A DNA stretch of 64,000 nucleotides from Skeletonema tropicum (Eukaryota > Bacillariophyta > Thalassiosirophyceae > Thalassiosirales > Thalassiosiraceae): NCBI GenBank assembly GCA_037178625.1, contig CM074144.1:1612001-1676000 (forward strand), read 5' to 3'. The notes beneath the pieces are model-generated. The model saw only the letters and a program-made list of their open reading frames with translations. It had not been told where the DNA came from and ran no database searches. Below are positions 32,490 through 43,230 of this stretch, piece after piece. The translations under genes were made by a program, and so were the position numbers. Positions within the stretch are counted from its first letter, which is position 1, and every line of letters begins with the position of its first letter.

Positions 32490-32495
32490 ACTTAC

Positions 32496-33387
32496 TAACT
32501 CTAGTCCAGAGCTTGCTGAACTTGACAGATGGCGGAACTGAACTGACAGATGGCGAGAATTGGTCTCTTGAAACTCCCGCGACTACGATTAAATATCAAG
32601 GAATTCATATCTCTCTCTAGAGAAGTATGTATTATGAAGTACCTCTAGAGTCACTCTCTTATTATCTGCTACTTCTCATAATTCATAATATTACCTTCAC
32701 CAGTCCCAAGACAACATCTCTAGCCATACAATATCATCATGAACAGCACATCAAGCCATCCAACAAAGCACCTCACCAGTCTTGCATTGGCAGTCCTCGC
32801 AGTGTCTCCTCCACAGCTCCCGCTACATCTATCGAGGCGCCAAAGGACTCCAAGATCTCTACGTTGACGTTGGATATGCTCCGTGTTCAAACCGCTTCTC
32901 AATGTAGCGCGGCCACGACCACGTCCACATTGGTAGAAAGGAAAACTCGCATCTCGTACGAATGCCACCCCTACTTGCTACTTGACAGCCTCTTGGATGA
33001 TGGGTCAGTTTATTCTTTAGATCGCGAGGACGACGACTGTGCTGTTGATCCCATCTTGCAGCTTGTGTACAGCATGACGATGAGCAAAGGCAGTAAGTAA
33101 GGCACGACACTGATCATTGTCACATCCACGTCAGTAGACTGGACATACAATCTGTTCATATGTGTTTCTCGTTTCTTTGTTTGGTACGATCGGAACATTT
33201 GATACGATCGAAACAGAGCAGCCCCTCTCAATCCATGTCCATTCACGAGAGATGCTGCTTTATTCTTCAGTGTAAAGTAATCCTTATAATAATTCTATTC
33301 GTTACATCTATTGATCAATAATAAGCTCAATTGTTAGCTAGATTGGACAATCATTAAGTAGCGGTAGGAATCTATTCTCCATCCAAA
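32496..33387. other. Intergenic, no accepted gene
   Basis: A 157-codon open frame at 32627-33100 (+) starts with hydrophobic residues but has no recognisable domain. An alternative ATG at 32740 opens a short secretory-looking frame (LTSLALAVLAVS) that stops after about 42 codons. Neither is convincing. GACAGATGGCG occurs twice near 32525-32550. Confidence 0.35.
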
Positions 33388-34190
33388 ACGGTTGGGCAAT
33401 ATACCCTATCAACCACGAGGGGAGGGCGTAATTCGGGCAGTAGAGGCTCTCGAAGTAAGAGGTCTCGCAATTATCAGGAATTGACTGATCGTGAGGCACG
33501 TCTTCGTGCTAGGTCGGCTGTAGCGGCGGAGAGAAGTAGCGGACCTCCTCTAAATGAATCTGAACAAGTTGCTGCTCCCCATGATGGCTTGGAGTGCGAC
33601 TGCTGTAACGAGACAATCGCAAATACCGATGATCATGTCATCGTTACGCCATGCGAGCATCATTGTGATGTTGTCGTCCAATGAAGATGAAGAGGCAGTC
33701 TGCCCGGAGGAGTCAAACTTCCAGCGATGACTGGAAGAATACTTGATCACGTACTACATCGACAATTATAATGCTGTTGAAAGAACTGAGAAAGGACTTG
33801 CGAAGGTAAAGACTGCGATGAAAGATCTCCACTGGATACCAAACTTTTAACTACGACAAGCACACAAGATCTAAAGCCAAGAGAATGCAAAAAAGTTTTG
33901 CATCTGAAAGAGATAGATCGCATGACCAAGCGAGTACGAAGAAGAATAAAGTGAAGATTCCAGCGCACGAGATGAACATGAGCACAAAGAATGATACTAT
34001 TTTTGAGTTCCTTATTAGATCGCACCAAAAAGAGTTCAAAGCTTATCCTAAGCTAGCACAAGAGCTGAAGGATGTAATTTTGATGAGGCACATGCATCCA
34101 GAAAGGAGCTTATGGAGTCGGAGTTCTTCTCTCTAGGAAAGCAACTACGCGAAAAGGGAGACACATACTCATGATAGCAATCTATAATAG
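33388..34190 (+). pseudogene. Decayed gene with RG-rich N terminus and Cys/His cluster
   Basis: An open frame from about 33388 reads an RG/S-rich stretch (TTRGGRNSGSRGSRSKRSRN), then a Cys-rich patch (ECDCCNETIANTDDHVIVTPCEHH) recalling the start of a RING-like finger. It stops at 33682-33684. A second frame, from about 33680, continues SNEDEEAVCPEESNFQR, a stop, then LEEYLITYYIDNYNAVERTE. After another stop, 33852-34136 reads a basic segment ending IRSHQKEFKAYPKLAQELKD. Successive frame changes suggest one dead gene; unrecognised introns are the alternative. Confidence 0.45.
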
Positions 34191-34664
34191 TGAATTAGTT
34201 CCTAGGACGTGAAGGCCGAGTCTGAACAGTCGCAAATCTGGTGAAAAGGTAAAGAGATACTTATGTATCACGGTGGTTTACGGTGATGGTTAGCGTCTCT
34301 TGGACTTTTTGGAAAAGGTCCAAGAATGTGACAAAACTATGAAGAACACAAGCTCATTCCGTTTCTTAATGTGTGATAGGAGTAAGTATGTAAGTACGGC
34401 TTTGACCTATCATTGACGTGTTTGCAACTTCGTCACCAGCGCAGGATAGACCTGCTTCGCAACCGACGGCCACGCCGACGGGCGGGCTCCGGGCGCACCG
34501 CAGGCCGCAGGACGTAGACCGGCAGTGAGCTCGCCTACAACTACCACCAGCTATCCCATGTTGCTACAAATACAAAATTCATCATTCTCACAAGAGAATA
34601 AGAGTGGTGATTAGGAGCACCGTTTGATGTTCATAATACTTACAGTAGTGCCGAAGCAATAACA
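34191..34664. other. Receptor 5' flank with GC-rich island
   Basis: A ~95-bp GC-rich block at 34440-34535 stands out from the surrounding AT-rich DNA. The last 45 bp before the receptor ATG are shared with the paralogue at 3269-4489. No gene was seen. Confidence 0.45.
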
Positions 34665-35999
34665 ATGGACATTAATACCCTTATTCGCACCGCGGGTATT
34701 TACATTCCCCTCCTAACCGGGACACTCTCCGTCGTCGGTTCGGGCTCGATCCTCTACTCCATCTGGGCAAGTCGATCTACCAAACTCAAGGATCCACAGC
34801 ATCGCATTCTCGGCATGATGTCCATCTTCGACGTATTCTATTCCATTAATAAAGCATTCGCCTTTCTCACCTATCCTGCTGGGTTGGGTGTGCCAACATT
34901 TGGAAATGATGCGACGTGCACCCTTCAGGGATTCTTTATTCAGTTCGGTTACATTGTTGGATGCTATAACATGGTGCTGAGTATTTATTACTATTTAAGT
35001 ATCAATTGGGGAATGAAGAAGGAAGAATTTGCAAAGGTGTGGGAGAAGGTGCTCAATGGCATTGTATTAATTTGCCATTTGACCTTTGCAATTACTGGTG
35101 TGTCAATTGGTTTGTTCAATCCGGGTCCAGGATCTTGTTACGTTAGCATCGGACCGTATGGGTGTATGACTAATCCGGATGTATCATGTCCCTTTGAGAA
35201 TTCTGCTGTATGGTATTACGAAGTGTTTGGTCAGGCTTGGATCCAACTGGCATTTGTGGTCATTCTCGTGACGAATACACTAATTTGGTTGCATGTTCGA
35301 AGGCAGGAGAAGGAAATGGAGAAATACCTCACTCGAAGTGTTGCTGCAGAACAATTATCGGATATGGAAAAGAAATCATCTTATGCAAGGAGTGTATTCA
35401 TCCAATCGATGTTGTATGTTGGGGCGTTCTTCCTAACTTGGTCATGGGCAACAATTTACCATCTCGTGGCTTGGGTCACTAAAGTGCGTGCGCCGATTAC
35501 AATTAGATTGCTTATCAATACGTTCATCCCGCTTCAAGGATTTTGGAATGCATTCATCTATGCTCGGCCTCGGTATCTCCGATTGAAGAAGAAGAATATG
35601 CATTTGGGCTTTAAACAGCTGATCAAGCTTGTGTTTGTACCCAGCAATGACGACTTAGGATCAGGTCCTTCTGCTGGAGAGTCGAGGAAGGATTCAAACG
35701 TGTTTAGGAGCTTCTTGTTGAGGTCAAAGACAACTTTCTTTTCAAGGACTACTTTATTGTCAAGTAGGAGTAGTAGAAAGGAAGCATCAGTATCAAACCC
35801 TGCCGTGTCGGAAACAGTTTTGTCAGTTTCAAGTCTGAATACAAGGAAAACATCAGACTCGTATCCTGCCGGGTTGGAAACAGATGGAGCTGAGGAAAAG
35901 ACAATTGCATTGCCGGACAACAAACCAATTCACGATGCTGACGAAGAAGAAGGAAAGGTTGGGAAGGGGGAGAAAACAAATGGAGATGGAGATGTTTAA
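34665..35999 (+). CDS. Seven-transmembrane receptor (GPCR-like), paralogue 2
   Basis: A single exon of 444 aa starting MDINTLIRTAGIYIP. Predicted helices lie at about residues 12-34, 48-70, 85-112, 128-150, 186-210, 244-272 and 280-302. Cys85 at the start of TM3 and Cys158 in loop 2 could pair. Loop 2 is longer than in the 3269 paralogue, by about 30 residues with two more Cys. TM7 has the family signature LQGFWNAFIYARPRYLRLKKK. The roughly 135-residue tail holds two related Ser-rich segments (ASVSNPAVSETVLSVSS; SDSYPAGLETDGAEE) and an acidic/Lys end. By analogy to related eukaryotic receptors it would couple to a heterotrimeric G protein; the ligand is unknown. It is convergent with the SHOCT gene, and this pair is duplicated. 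Confidence 0.82.
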   Translation: MDINTLIRTAGIYIPLLTGTLSVVGSGSILYSIWASRSTKLKDPQHRILGMMSIFDVFYSINKAFAFLTYPAGLGVPTFGNDATCTLQGFFIQFGYIVGCYNMVLSIYYYLSINWGMKKEEFAKVWEKVLNGIVLICHLTFAITGVSIGLFNPGPGSCYVSIGPYGCMTNPDVSCPFENSAVWYYEVFGQAWIQLAFVVILVTNTLIWLHVRRQEKEMEKYLTRSVAAEQLSDMEKKSSYARSVFIQSMLYVGAFFLTWSWATIYHLVAWVTKVRAPITIRLLINTFIPLQGFWNAFIYARPRYLRLKKKNMHLGFKQLIKLVFVPSNDDLGSGPSAGESRKDSNVFRSFLLRSKTTFFSRTTLLSSRSSRKEASVSNPAVSETVLSVSSLNTRKTSDSYPAGLETDGAEEKTIALPDNKPIHDADEEEGKVGKGEKTNGDGDV

Positions 36000-36344
36000 C
36001 CAGCTGAAGAAAACAAGGTTAAGGAGGGGGAGCAAGCGAATGATATTGACGAGCATCTCCAGTAGGAACAGGAATGTAATAGTTGTTACCGTGTGACCCT
36101 CTTATAAACACGAAGAGAGAGGAAAGGGACGTGATCGTAGGTTAGAAGCAACACCTCGCTCTTATTAAATTATTCATATTGTAATTACATCCGAGCTTCG
36201 CAATTACTAATGTGTCAGTAGAAGGTTCGATCTATCCGGGTTTCCTTTATTTAGGATGAGCTCACTTTTTGATGCTATCTTGATTCTCTACAGAGTAACA
36301 TTCTCACACAACTTATACAATACTCAAATACCAAAACAAACGTC
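36000..36344. other. Convergent spacer with duplicated 3' flank
   Basis: It contains the CGAAGAGAGAGGAAAGGGACGTGA block and a CTCGCTCTTATTAAA block, repeated after the tail relic (37690-37780) and, inverted, at 5210-5275. It also holds GATGAGCTCACTTTTTGATGCTA, repeated at 37863. This marks the block duplication. Confidence 0.6.
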
Positions 36345-37115
36345 TTACACATCTGACATAATTTCAGCCCTCTTGCGCTGATACTCTTCTTCAGTCAAAA
36401 GACTTTTCATCCTTTCAAGCTCTCTCATCCGCTCCGCTGGTGATTTTTTCTCTTCGGTACTACCAAGAGCAATTTCCGGATCATAATTTGTCTTGGTAGG
36501 AGCGGATGGGACTGGAATAGCGTGAGGGATAGTGGCAATAGCAGTGGGTACTTCGACGTTATTCATTGTTGTATCCGCAACATTCACCTCAATATATTCG
36601 TTTGTTGAAACATGAAGATTGTTATGATTTCTATGGTTTGCATTACTCCACAATCGAGACTCATAGCGAACATGAAACGACACTCCTGGATGCCTCGCTG
36701 AGGTCTCGTCACAAACATTTCTTAGTCCTGTCGATATGTTATTTTTACTCTTGCCAGCGACACACATCAAGCAACCAAATCCGGCAAACATTGCGACTCC
36801 TATTAAAATGAAGAATAATAGAACGCTGGGGCTGAAACTGATAGACATGAAAAACGTCATGAACGAGATACCTGTAACCACAAAGAAATAAATGGGAAGT
36901 GCAATCATTCCACCCAACATGACCTTCCTCATCTTGGTAGCTGGCTTCAACGCCTCATCCAAATCATCACAAAACTTGTCCCATTGGGAGTTGGATAGTC
37001 GACCTTCGAGGATGGCGGGCATGGCTCTGGCAACAGTTGCATCGCTGCTGTCGCAGAGACCGTGTTGGCCGTAGATTTCTATGCGGCCGGCTAGCAGAGG
37101 CGTTCCGAGTGTCAT
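36345..37115 (-). CDS. SHOCT-domain membrane protein, copy 1
   Basis: A 256-aa frame with an ATG at 37115. Order: a soluble N-terminal part (EIYGQHGLCDSSDATVARAM), two hydrophobic segments at about 66-92 and 95-122, a variable His/Asn-rich linker, and a C-terminal SHOCT module (about 225-256: SPAERMRELERMKSLLTEEE). SHOCT helices are short oligomerisation or regulatory tails, best known from bacteria and fused to many membrane proteins. Function is unknown. It is closely related to 37954-38727; the sequences differ mostly in the linker and between the membrane segments. The C-terminal ERMKSLL..EEYQRKRAEIM is nearly unchanged, which implies constraint. Confidence 0.75.
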   Translation of the reverse strand: MTLGTPLLAGRIEIYGQHGLCDSSDATVARAMPAILEGRLSNSQWDKFCDDLDEALKPATKMRKVMLGGMIALPIYFFVVTGISFMTFFMSISFSPSVLLFFILIGVAMFAGFGCLMCVAGKSKNNISTGLRNVCDETSARHPGVSFHVRYESRLWSNANHRNHNNLHVSTNEYIEVNVADTTMNNVEVPTAIATIPHAIPVPSAPTKTNYDPEIALGSTEEKKSPAERMRELERMKSLLTEEEYQRKRAEIMSDV

Positions 37116-37388
37116 GTTGTTTGCCTAATCTTTGATTATTATGATTCTTGTTCAATGATTGTTTTGTCTCTTGACGTTTGCGCGGCGTAGTGGTTCGTAA
37201 TGCATGCCATGGCAACAACAACAGGCAAGAACAAGACGCGTGTCGGGTTGTGGGGCTTGAGGATGTTTCTGTGTACGTACGGTAAAATACGTATATATCA
37301 CTGATATGTTTAACTGCATGCGTCCGTCAATCACGGATGCTGGCTGCTCCCGCTTCGAGTCCCGTAATCACGACAGTGGGAAGCACTC

Positions 37389-37770
37389 ATGTCTTACATG
37401 GTGATTAGAAAGAAAACAACAGCATCGTATCCTTCCGAGTCAGAAACAGAAGGAGCCAAGGAAAAGGCAATGACAATGTTAGACAGCAAGCCAATGCAGG
37501 GCATTGATAAAGAAAAAGGAAAGGTTGGAGAGGTAGAGACAACAAAAAATGGGGACGTTTCACCAGCTGAAGAAGAAAAAATGGTTGAATGAAGAAAAGG
37601 TTGAGGTGGGGGAGCCAGCGAATGATGTTGAAGAGTTCATTGATAGTATAGCCCCCATCCCCCCGAGATAGGAATGCAATAGTTATCGTCCCTCTTAACA
37701 CGAAGAGAGAGGGGAAAGGGAAAGGGACGTGAAGTAGGTTATATGTAAGCAACAACTCGCTCTTCTTAAC
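37389..37770 (+). pseudogene. Receptor tail relic within the block duplication
   Basis: The frame 37389-37592 reads RKKTTASYPSESETEGAKEK, then DSKPMQGIDKEKGKVGE and DVSPAEEEK, clearly the C-terminal tail of the receptor gene. No transmembrane part precedes it. The duplicated 3' flank follows to about 37770. With the SHOCT gene downstream it repeats the arrangement at 34665-37115, so one duplication copied a receptor 3' end plus SHOCT. Confidence 0.75.
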
Positions 37771-37953
37771 TCGTTTCTAATTCGGATGAGTTTGAGTTTC
37801 TCGTCACCGTGTAGGTTTTGTATATAAGCGACGCCTCGCTCTTATTGACTTCTTCATTAAGGATGAGCTCACTTTTTGATGCTACCTTGATTCTCTACAG
37901 AGAGAGCTTCATTCTCATATAACTTGTACAATACTCATCTAACAAATAGCATC

Positions 37954-38727
37954 CTACACATCTGACATAATTTCAGCCCTCTTGCGCTGATACTCTTCTT
38001 CAGTCAAGAGACTTTTCATCCTGTCAAGCTCTCTCATCCGCTCCGCTGGTGATTTTTTCTCTTCGCTACTACCAAGAGCAATTTCTGGATCATAATTTGT
38101 CTTGGTAGGAGCAGATGGGACTGCAAAAGCGTGAGCGATAGTGGCAGTAGCAGTGGATGCTTCGACGTAATTATTTGTTGTATCCGCAACATTCACCTCT
38201 ATATATTGCTCTGTTGAAACATGAACATTGTTATGATGACCAAAATGATCGTCATGATTTGGACTACTCCGCAATCGAGACTCATAGCGAACATGAAACG
38301 ACACTCCTGGATGCCTCGCTGAAGTTTCATCACAAACGTTTCTTAGTCCTGTCGATATTCTCTTGCTACTCTTGCCAGCGACACACGTCAAGCAACCAAA
38401 TCCGGCAAACATTGCGACTCCTATTATAATGGGGAGTAATACAACGCTAGGGCCGAAGAAATTGTCAGACATGATAAACATCATAAAGAACGAGCCTGCA
38501 ATCACGAGGAAAGTAATGGGAAGTGCAATCATTCCACCCAACATGACCTTCCTCATCTTGGTAGCTGGCTTCAACGCCTCATCCAAATCATCACAAAACT
38601 TGTCCCATTGGGAGTTGGATAGTCGACCTTCGAGGATGGCGGGCATGGCTCTGGCAACGGTTGCATCGCTGCTGTCGCAGAGACCGTGTTGGCCGTAGAT
38701 TTCTATGCGACCCACTCCGAGCGTCAT
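37954..38727 (-). CDS. SHOCT-domain membrane protein, copy 2
   Basis: 257 aa with an ATG at 38727, a tandem paralogue of 36345-37115. It shares the N-terminal part, two membrane segments and the C-terminal SHOCT module (SPAERMRELDRMKSLLTEEE). It lacks five residues after MTLG and has a few extra His/Asp residues in the linker (NHDDHFGHHNN). Both copies are open full-length, so both may be active. Confidence 0.75.
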   Translation of the reverse strand: MTLGVGRIEIYGQHGLCDSSDATVARAMPAILEGRLSNSQWDKFCDDLDEALKPATKMRKVMLGGMIALPITFLVIAGSFFMMFIMSDNFFGPSVVLLPIIIGVAMFAGFGCLTCVAGKSSKRISTGLRNVCDETSARHPGVSFHVRYESRLRSSPNHDDHFGHHNNVHVSTEQYIEVNVADTTNNYVEASTATATIAHAFAVPSAPTKTNYDPEIALGSSEEKKSPAERMRELDRMKSLLTEEEYQRKRAEIMSDV

Positions 38728-39395
38728 TTTGTTTGTCTTATCTTTGATTAATGTTCAATTGCTGTTTCGTCTCTTTAAATGTTTGCACGAGCCAAGGCAG
38801 CCAAATGGGAGACGAGTAGTCCACGACAGCTTCTACCATCATCGACTTTCCTAGGAATCAATGCACACGTGGAAAACGCGGCTTGGCACGATTTGAAAAG
38901 CTCCAACAAAGCTGCTTGAGAATTTTTTGATCAAGGTGCTGTCGTGGAGCTGCTCCAAAACACTTTCATCCAGCCAAGCAAACAAGAAGACGTTGGTGTG
39001 TCGTCGAGTGTGCTGTGTATGATGTGAGAGCTTCGCTTCGTGAGTCGTGAGCTGCTTCTATCTCAGCAAGGTCTTCGAGTCCCGTAAATCCCGGAAAGCG
39101 GGAGGCCAACCCTTTCTTGTGACGCTGCTTTACCAATTGTAGGCCCTCATAGAGAGACAGTATCTTCATTTTAATATAGTTCCTACGATTAGCTGATTTA
39201 ATCCGGTACTAAAATTTTAGCCTAGTCCCGGACCAAGAGCAAATTCAAATATAATGTCGAGAGAACCCGTGCCCGCGCTATCCCTGCAAAGCAGTCATTG
39301 CTGCAATGCAATTGCAATGCAACATGAGTTGTTCTCTCTACTATATTAACGGGCTGCTGGCTACACAATCACTGATCGATAAGTAATTATCAACC
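38728..39395. other. Divergent promoter region
   Basis: A 668-bp spacer between the SHOCT gene (-) and the ATPase gene (+), which are divergently transcribed. No gene was seen. GCAATGCAATTGCAATGC, an imperfect palindrome, lies near 39303. Confidence 0.45.
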
Positions 39396-42300
39396 ATGCC
39401 CGACTACGACGAGAGCTACGTCTCCGGCTGCCACGGAACAGTAGCCGAGCAGCTCGATGAGGCACATTTCGATGATCGCTCGGATGCTGACGATGATATG
39501 CAAAAGGGGCGGATCAAGTTTCCAAGGGATAAGTTGTATGGACGAGAGAAGGAGTTGGGGATATTGCGCCAGCTCTATCATGCTATGGAGACACATAATT
39601 TAGACGAGAACGTCGATGATGGGACGGAGGGGGGAGGACAACACATATCTTTTGAAGTGTCGTCACCGTCTAATAATGTTGACAGCCGAGTAGTGTTCCT
39701 TTCGGGGTACAGTGGTGTAGGAAAATCTGCCCTCGTTGCTGAATTTATTCATCAGATTCAGCGAGAGCACAATAACTCGGCATCGAATATTAATTTCTCT
39801 CCGGTATTACACTTTAGCGGTAAATATATACAACAGAGCGGCGGGGCAGCGCCTTTCTCAGCAATATTAGATGTATTTGGGAATATTGTATCAAGCCTTG
39901 TCAATGCTCAGAAGGAAAATAAAAGCAAGGAGGGTGAAAATAATTATACTCGTTCGATCTGTACCAAAATTTGGAAACGAATTCAAAGCTCAGAAGTAAT
40001 TGGCCCAGATACCGATGGTAATGAAGTATTGACTAAGATCTTCCCTTCATTGCGTCCACTCCTTGATGGGAGCATTTTAGACATGAGAAACAAATTACAA
40101 CGTGTGGATTCATTATCACACTTCGAAGGTGGGGGGAAGAAGGGTGAGCCATCTATGATTGCAGTCAAGGAATCGACACGTGAGTTGCTGGCTCAGATAA
40201 CGTTCTCGCTGCAGCGGCCATTGATTTTATTTCTTGATGACTTGCAGTGGGCTGATGGACCATCGTTGGAGCTGCTTTCATTTCTTGTGGATAAGGATGC
40301 GCAACTGAAGAATTTAATGCTCATTTGTGGCTATCGATCAAATGAAGTAAGTGGGGATCATCCTTTTGCAGATATCATGACAAAAGTGACGGAGTCTAGA
40401 GGAGATTTAGTTGCAAAGATAGATTTGTTTAGTCTCTCTCAGGATGCAATTTGCCAGTTCATAGCTGACTCTATCAGCATTGAAGAACAGGATAGAGTTG
40501 CAGAATTGGTAGAGGTCATCTATCCCAAAACTATGGGTAACATTTTCTGTGTCATGCAGGCTTTAGAGGAGTTGGTGAGGAAGAACGCCTTGTATTATGA
40601 CATGATGTATTTTGAGTGGAGATGGACGGTTGATAAGATACAACTCGACAACTTGGTCTCGGCAGATGTGGTGGAAACAATCAAAGACAAGATCAAGGGT
40701 TTATCAGTTGATATTCAAAAGCTGCTAGCTGTCATGGCGCACATCCCATGCTCCGTGGGAGTGCCGGTGCTGAAAGAGCTGCTTGGGAACTACGAAGACA
40801 ATGCTCTCGATGAGGATAAAATTGCTTCCCTTCTAAAGGAAGCGTCCGAGAATGGCATGCTGATGTGGTCAACTGAAAGTCGGAACTATGTATTCTCTCA
40901 TGATCGCATTAGGGAGGCCTCACGTGGATTTGTTGCAGAACAAGATCGTGAAGAGTTATTACTCCACATGGCTCACGTGCTTCTACGATTAGGGAAAGGC
41001 TCAAAGATGGAGTGGTGTCAATACACAGCTGTGGATCTTTTGAATTCTTTGCCGCCTGAAGAGGTGGATTCCACTGATCCACTGATAGAACTGAACCTGA
41101 GAGTATCGAAGATGGCGAAAAGTAGAGGGTCTCCCGAGAAGGAGAATATGCTTCTGCAAGAAAGTATGAAGCGTCTTAAGCCATACAACTGGAAAGATTG
41201 CAATCTGTCGCTGGAAGTATACAACGCTGTAATGGCGTCGGAGTACAACCTTGGTAACTACGATAGAATGTCCGCTGCAATCGACGAGGTGCTAGAACAT
41301 GCGATATTTTTGAGGGATAAATTTTCAGCTTACTTGCATAAGGTGAAATATCTGAGCGACTGCCAAAAGGATTACAGAGCGGGTTCACATGAAGGTGTTA
41401 AGGTTCTCAACATGTTCTCTTACAATATCCCGCTTCAGCCAACGAAGGCGGACATGGTTAGAGAGAAGATGAAGCTCAGGCTTGCGTTAAAGGGCCGATC
41501 CTTTGCATCATTAATCAATCTACAAGTTACCGAGGAGGATCCCATATCTGAGTTATTTTGTCAGGTGTGCAGGGATTCTTTGTTTTCGGGTCAACGACGA
41601 CTAGCCATTGTGGTCGCTTGGACAGCTATTAGGCGTGGTATTCAGAAAGGAATTGATGGGTACTTCCTCCAGGCTCTATTGATCTTGGGGCAAGTACAAG
41701 GTAAAAAAGGTAAGTTATTTCGCATACAATACTCGATACAGGCTGTGCTTCCATTCTCGTAGTCTTAGACGAGTGTGCGCTCACTATTTTATTTCTTTCC
41801 TACACTGTAACTGTGCATTGACATTAGGTAATGTGATGGCGGCGAACGAAATAGGAAATGTAGCCCTCGCACTATCCGAGAACTTCCGTGACATGAAGTT
41901 TGAGTATTCTTACATTCAATTCACAAATCAAGCGGGCATCCTGTTTCACTTGCAATCATTCCGCAGTGGAGTTGACATACTGCACCAGTGCTACAAGGAT
42001 CTCAGGTTCCTCGGACGATTTGAATTAGCTCTTGGCAGTCAACTCAACGGCATCTACGCGTATTTGGCAGCAGGCTTACCATTAGGGACTATTTTCGAGT
42101 CCAAGCTTATCGTTCTAGAGGAGTTTTGCCAAAGGAACGGGAAAACTGGTTTTGCTGCGTCATTTGAAATACATCGGCAATTCGCTATGAACCTGAGGAA
42201 AAGATCAGACCACCCCACACTGTTGGACGGTCCTGCATTCCAACAAGACGTGGCTTTAGCTACAATGAATGATCAAGCCCGTAAAATGACACTTCGAGAT

Positions 42301-43058
42301 GCTAGTATCTTCAGGCTAGAGTTGGCATTCATCTTCAACGATACTAAATGCATGGCTGAAATGTTAGAGACATTGTCCGGATATCCATTTGAAGACCAAG
42401 TAATTCCTCGCTTCTACATTAGAGCTTGCTTCTTGGGCCTTGCAGCATTCTCTCTTGCGGAAAAGAAGTACCATAAGATCGGGAAAAATTGCTTGAAGTA
42501 TTTCCGGCGAATGAAGAAGTTGGGCAGCACCAATGCACCACCTGCTTACTATTTCATCACGGCCTTGAAAAAGCCGACTAAGAAAGCCTTCACAGCAGCC
42601 ATTGATAGCTGCAAAGAAGCAAATATGCAACATCTGGAAGCAATGGTGAGAGAGCGCTATGCCATGTTTCTACTGACCCAGAATGAGTCGGATCTTGCAC
42701 ATGACTTCATCGCATCTGCATATTGGATGTATTTCGACTGGGGAGCACATGGGAAGTCATTCGCATTGGCGCAGGAGTATCCATTTTTGAAGGCCGCAAA
42801 AAGAAGTAAAGTTGGGTCAGATGTAAGTTCCAGGTCTGGCACAGCAACATCAAAGACTTTTGCTAGCGGATCTGTCGAACAATCTACGGTGATACACAGA
42901 AGACAACGGACCTTTGAATATAATTCAACTTGTAAGTATGGAGTGTGTTGTTTGTTTGCTTAAAATGTCCCTCATCTAAATATTTACGTCATCATCATTA
43001 CTTTTTCTATCCGACTTTCTTAGTGAGCAGCAGACGGTTGATTCAGAACAGAGAGTGA
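39396..43058 (+). CDS. Large STAND-type ATPase with helical repeat C terminus (3 exons)
   Basis: Exons 39396-41709, 41828-42931 and 43024-43058 join in frame (1,150 aa). The introns are 118 and 92 bp with GTAAGT donors and TAG acceptors, and the last exon adds only 11 codons. An AAA_16/ORC-like NTPase core starts at LYGREKELGILRQL. Walker A is GYSGVGKS (residues 104-111) and Walker B is ILFLDDLQWAD (277-287). The remaining ~800 residues are predominantly helical and TPR-like, as in the predicted ATPases fused to kinase or cyclase modules in algae. No kinase or cyclase domain is present here. STAND ATPases typically act as switches that oligomerise on stimulus. Partner unknown; a cytosolic signalling role is inferred. 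Confidence 0.82.
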
Positions 43059-43230
43059 ATGGTAATAATTATCTGAGCAAAATAAAATACGAAGACACAT
43101 GAAGTTGGATCGGATATGTATGGATATGCATTGTTCACGTTTATTTCTGGGGCAAGTAACACTAATCGGGGTAAAAAAAGCATGTCAACATGGGAATACA
43201 CTTCCAAAACGCCTCATCATAATGCTCTCC

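Larger units (their letters stand above)
26421..32495 (+). repeat. Threefold tandem array of a 2,023-bp Crypton-like element
   Basis: Three head-to-tail units have an exact period of 2,023 bp (starts 26421, 28444, 30467). ACTTAC occurs at the left edge, both junctions and the right edge (32490-32495). The only difference noticed is A at 28317 versus C at 30340 and 32363. Each unit carries the relic of a Crypton-type tyrosine recombinase on the plus strand. Cryptons integrate by recombination at short direct repeats, which fits the shared ACTTAC. Unequal crossing-over or an assembly artefact could also explain the array. Confidence 0.9.

Noticed and set aside
26421..32495. Assembly artefact
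   Set aside because: Not excluded, but a base difference between units 1 and 2/3 and the shared edge repeat argue for real copies. Kept as a finding with a long-read check.
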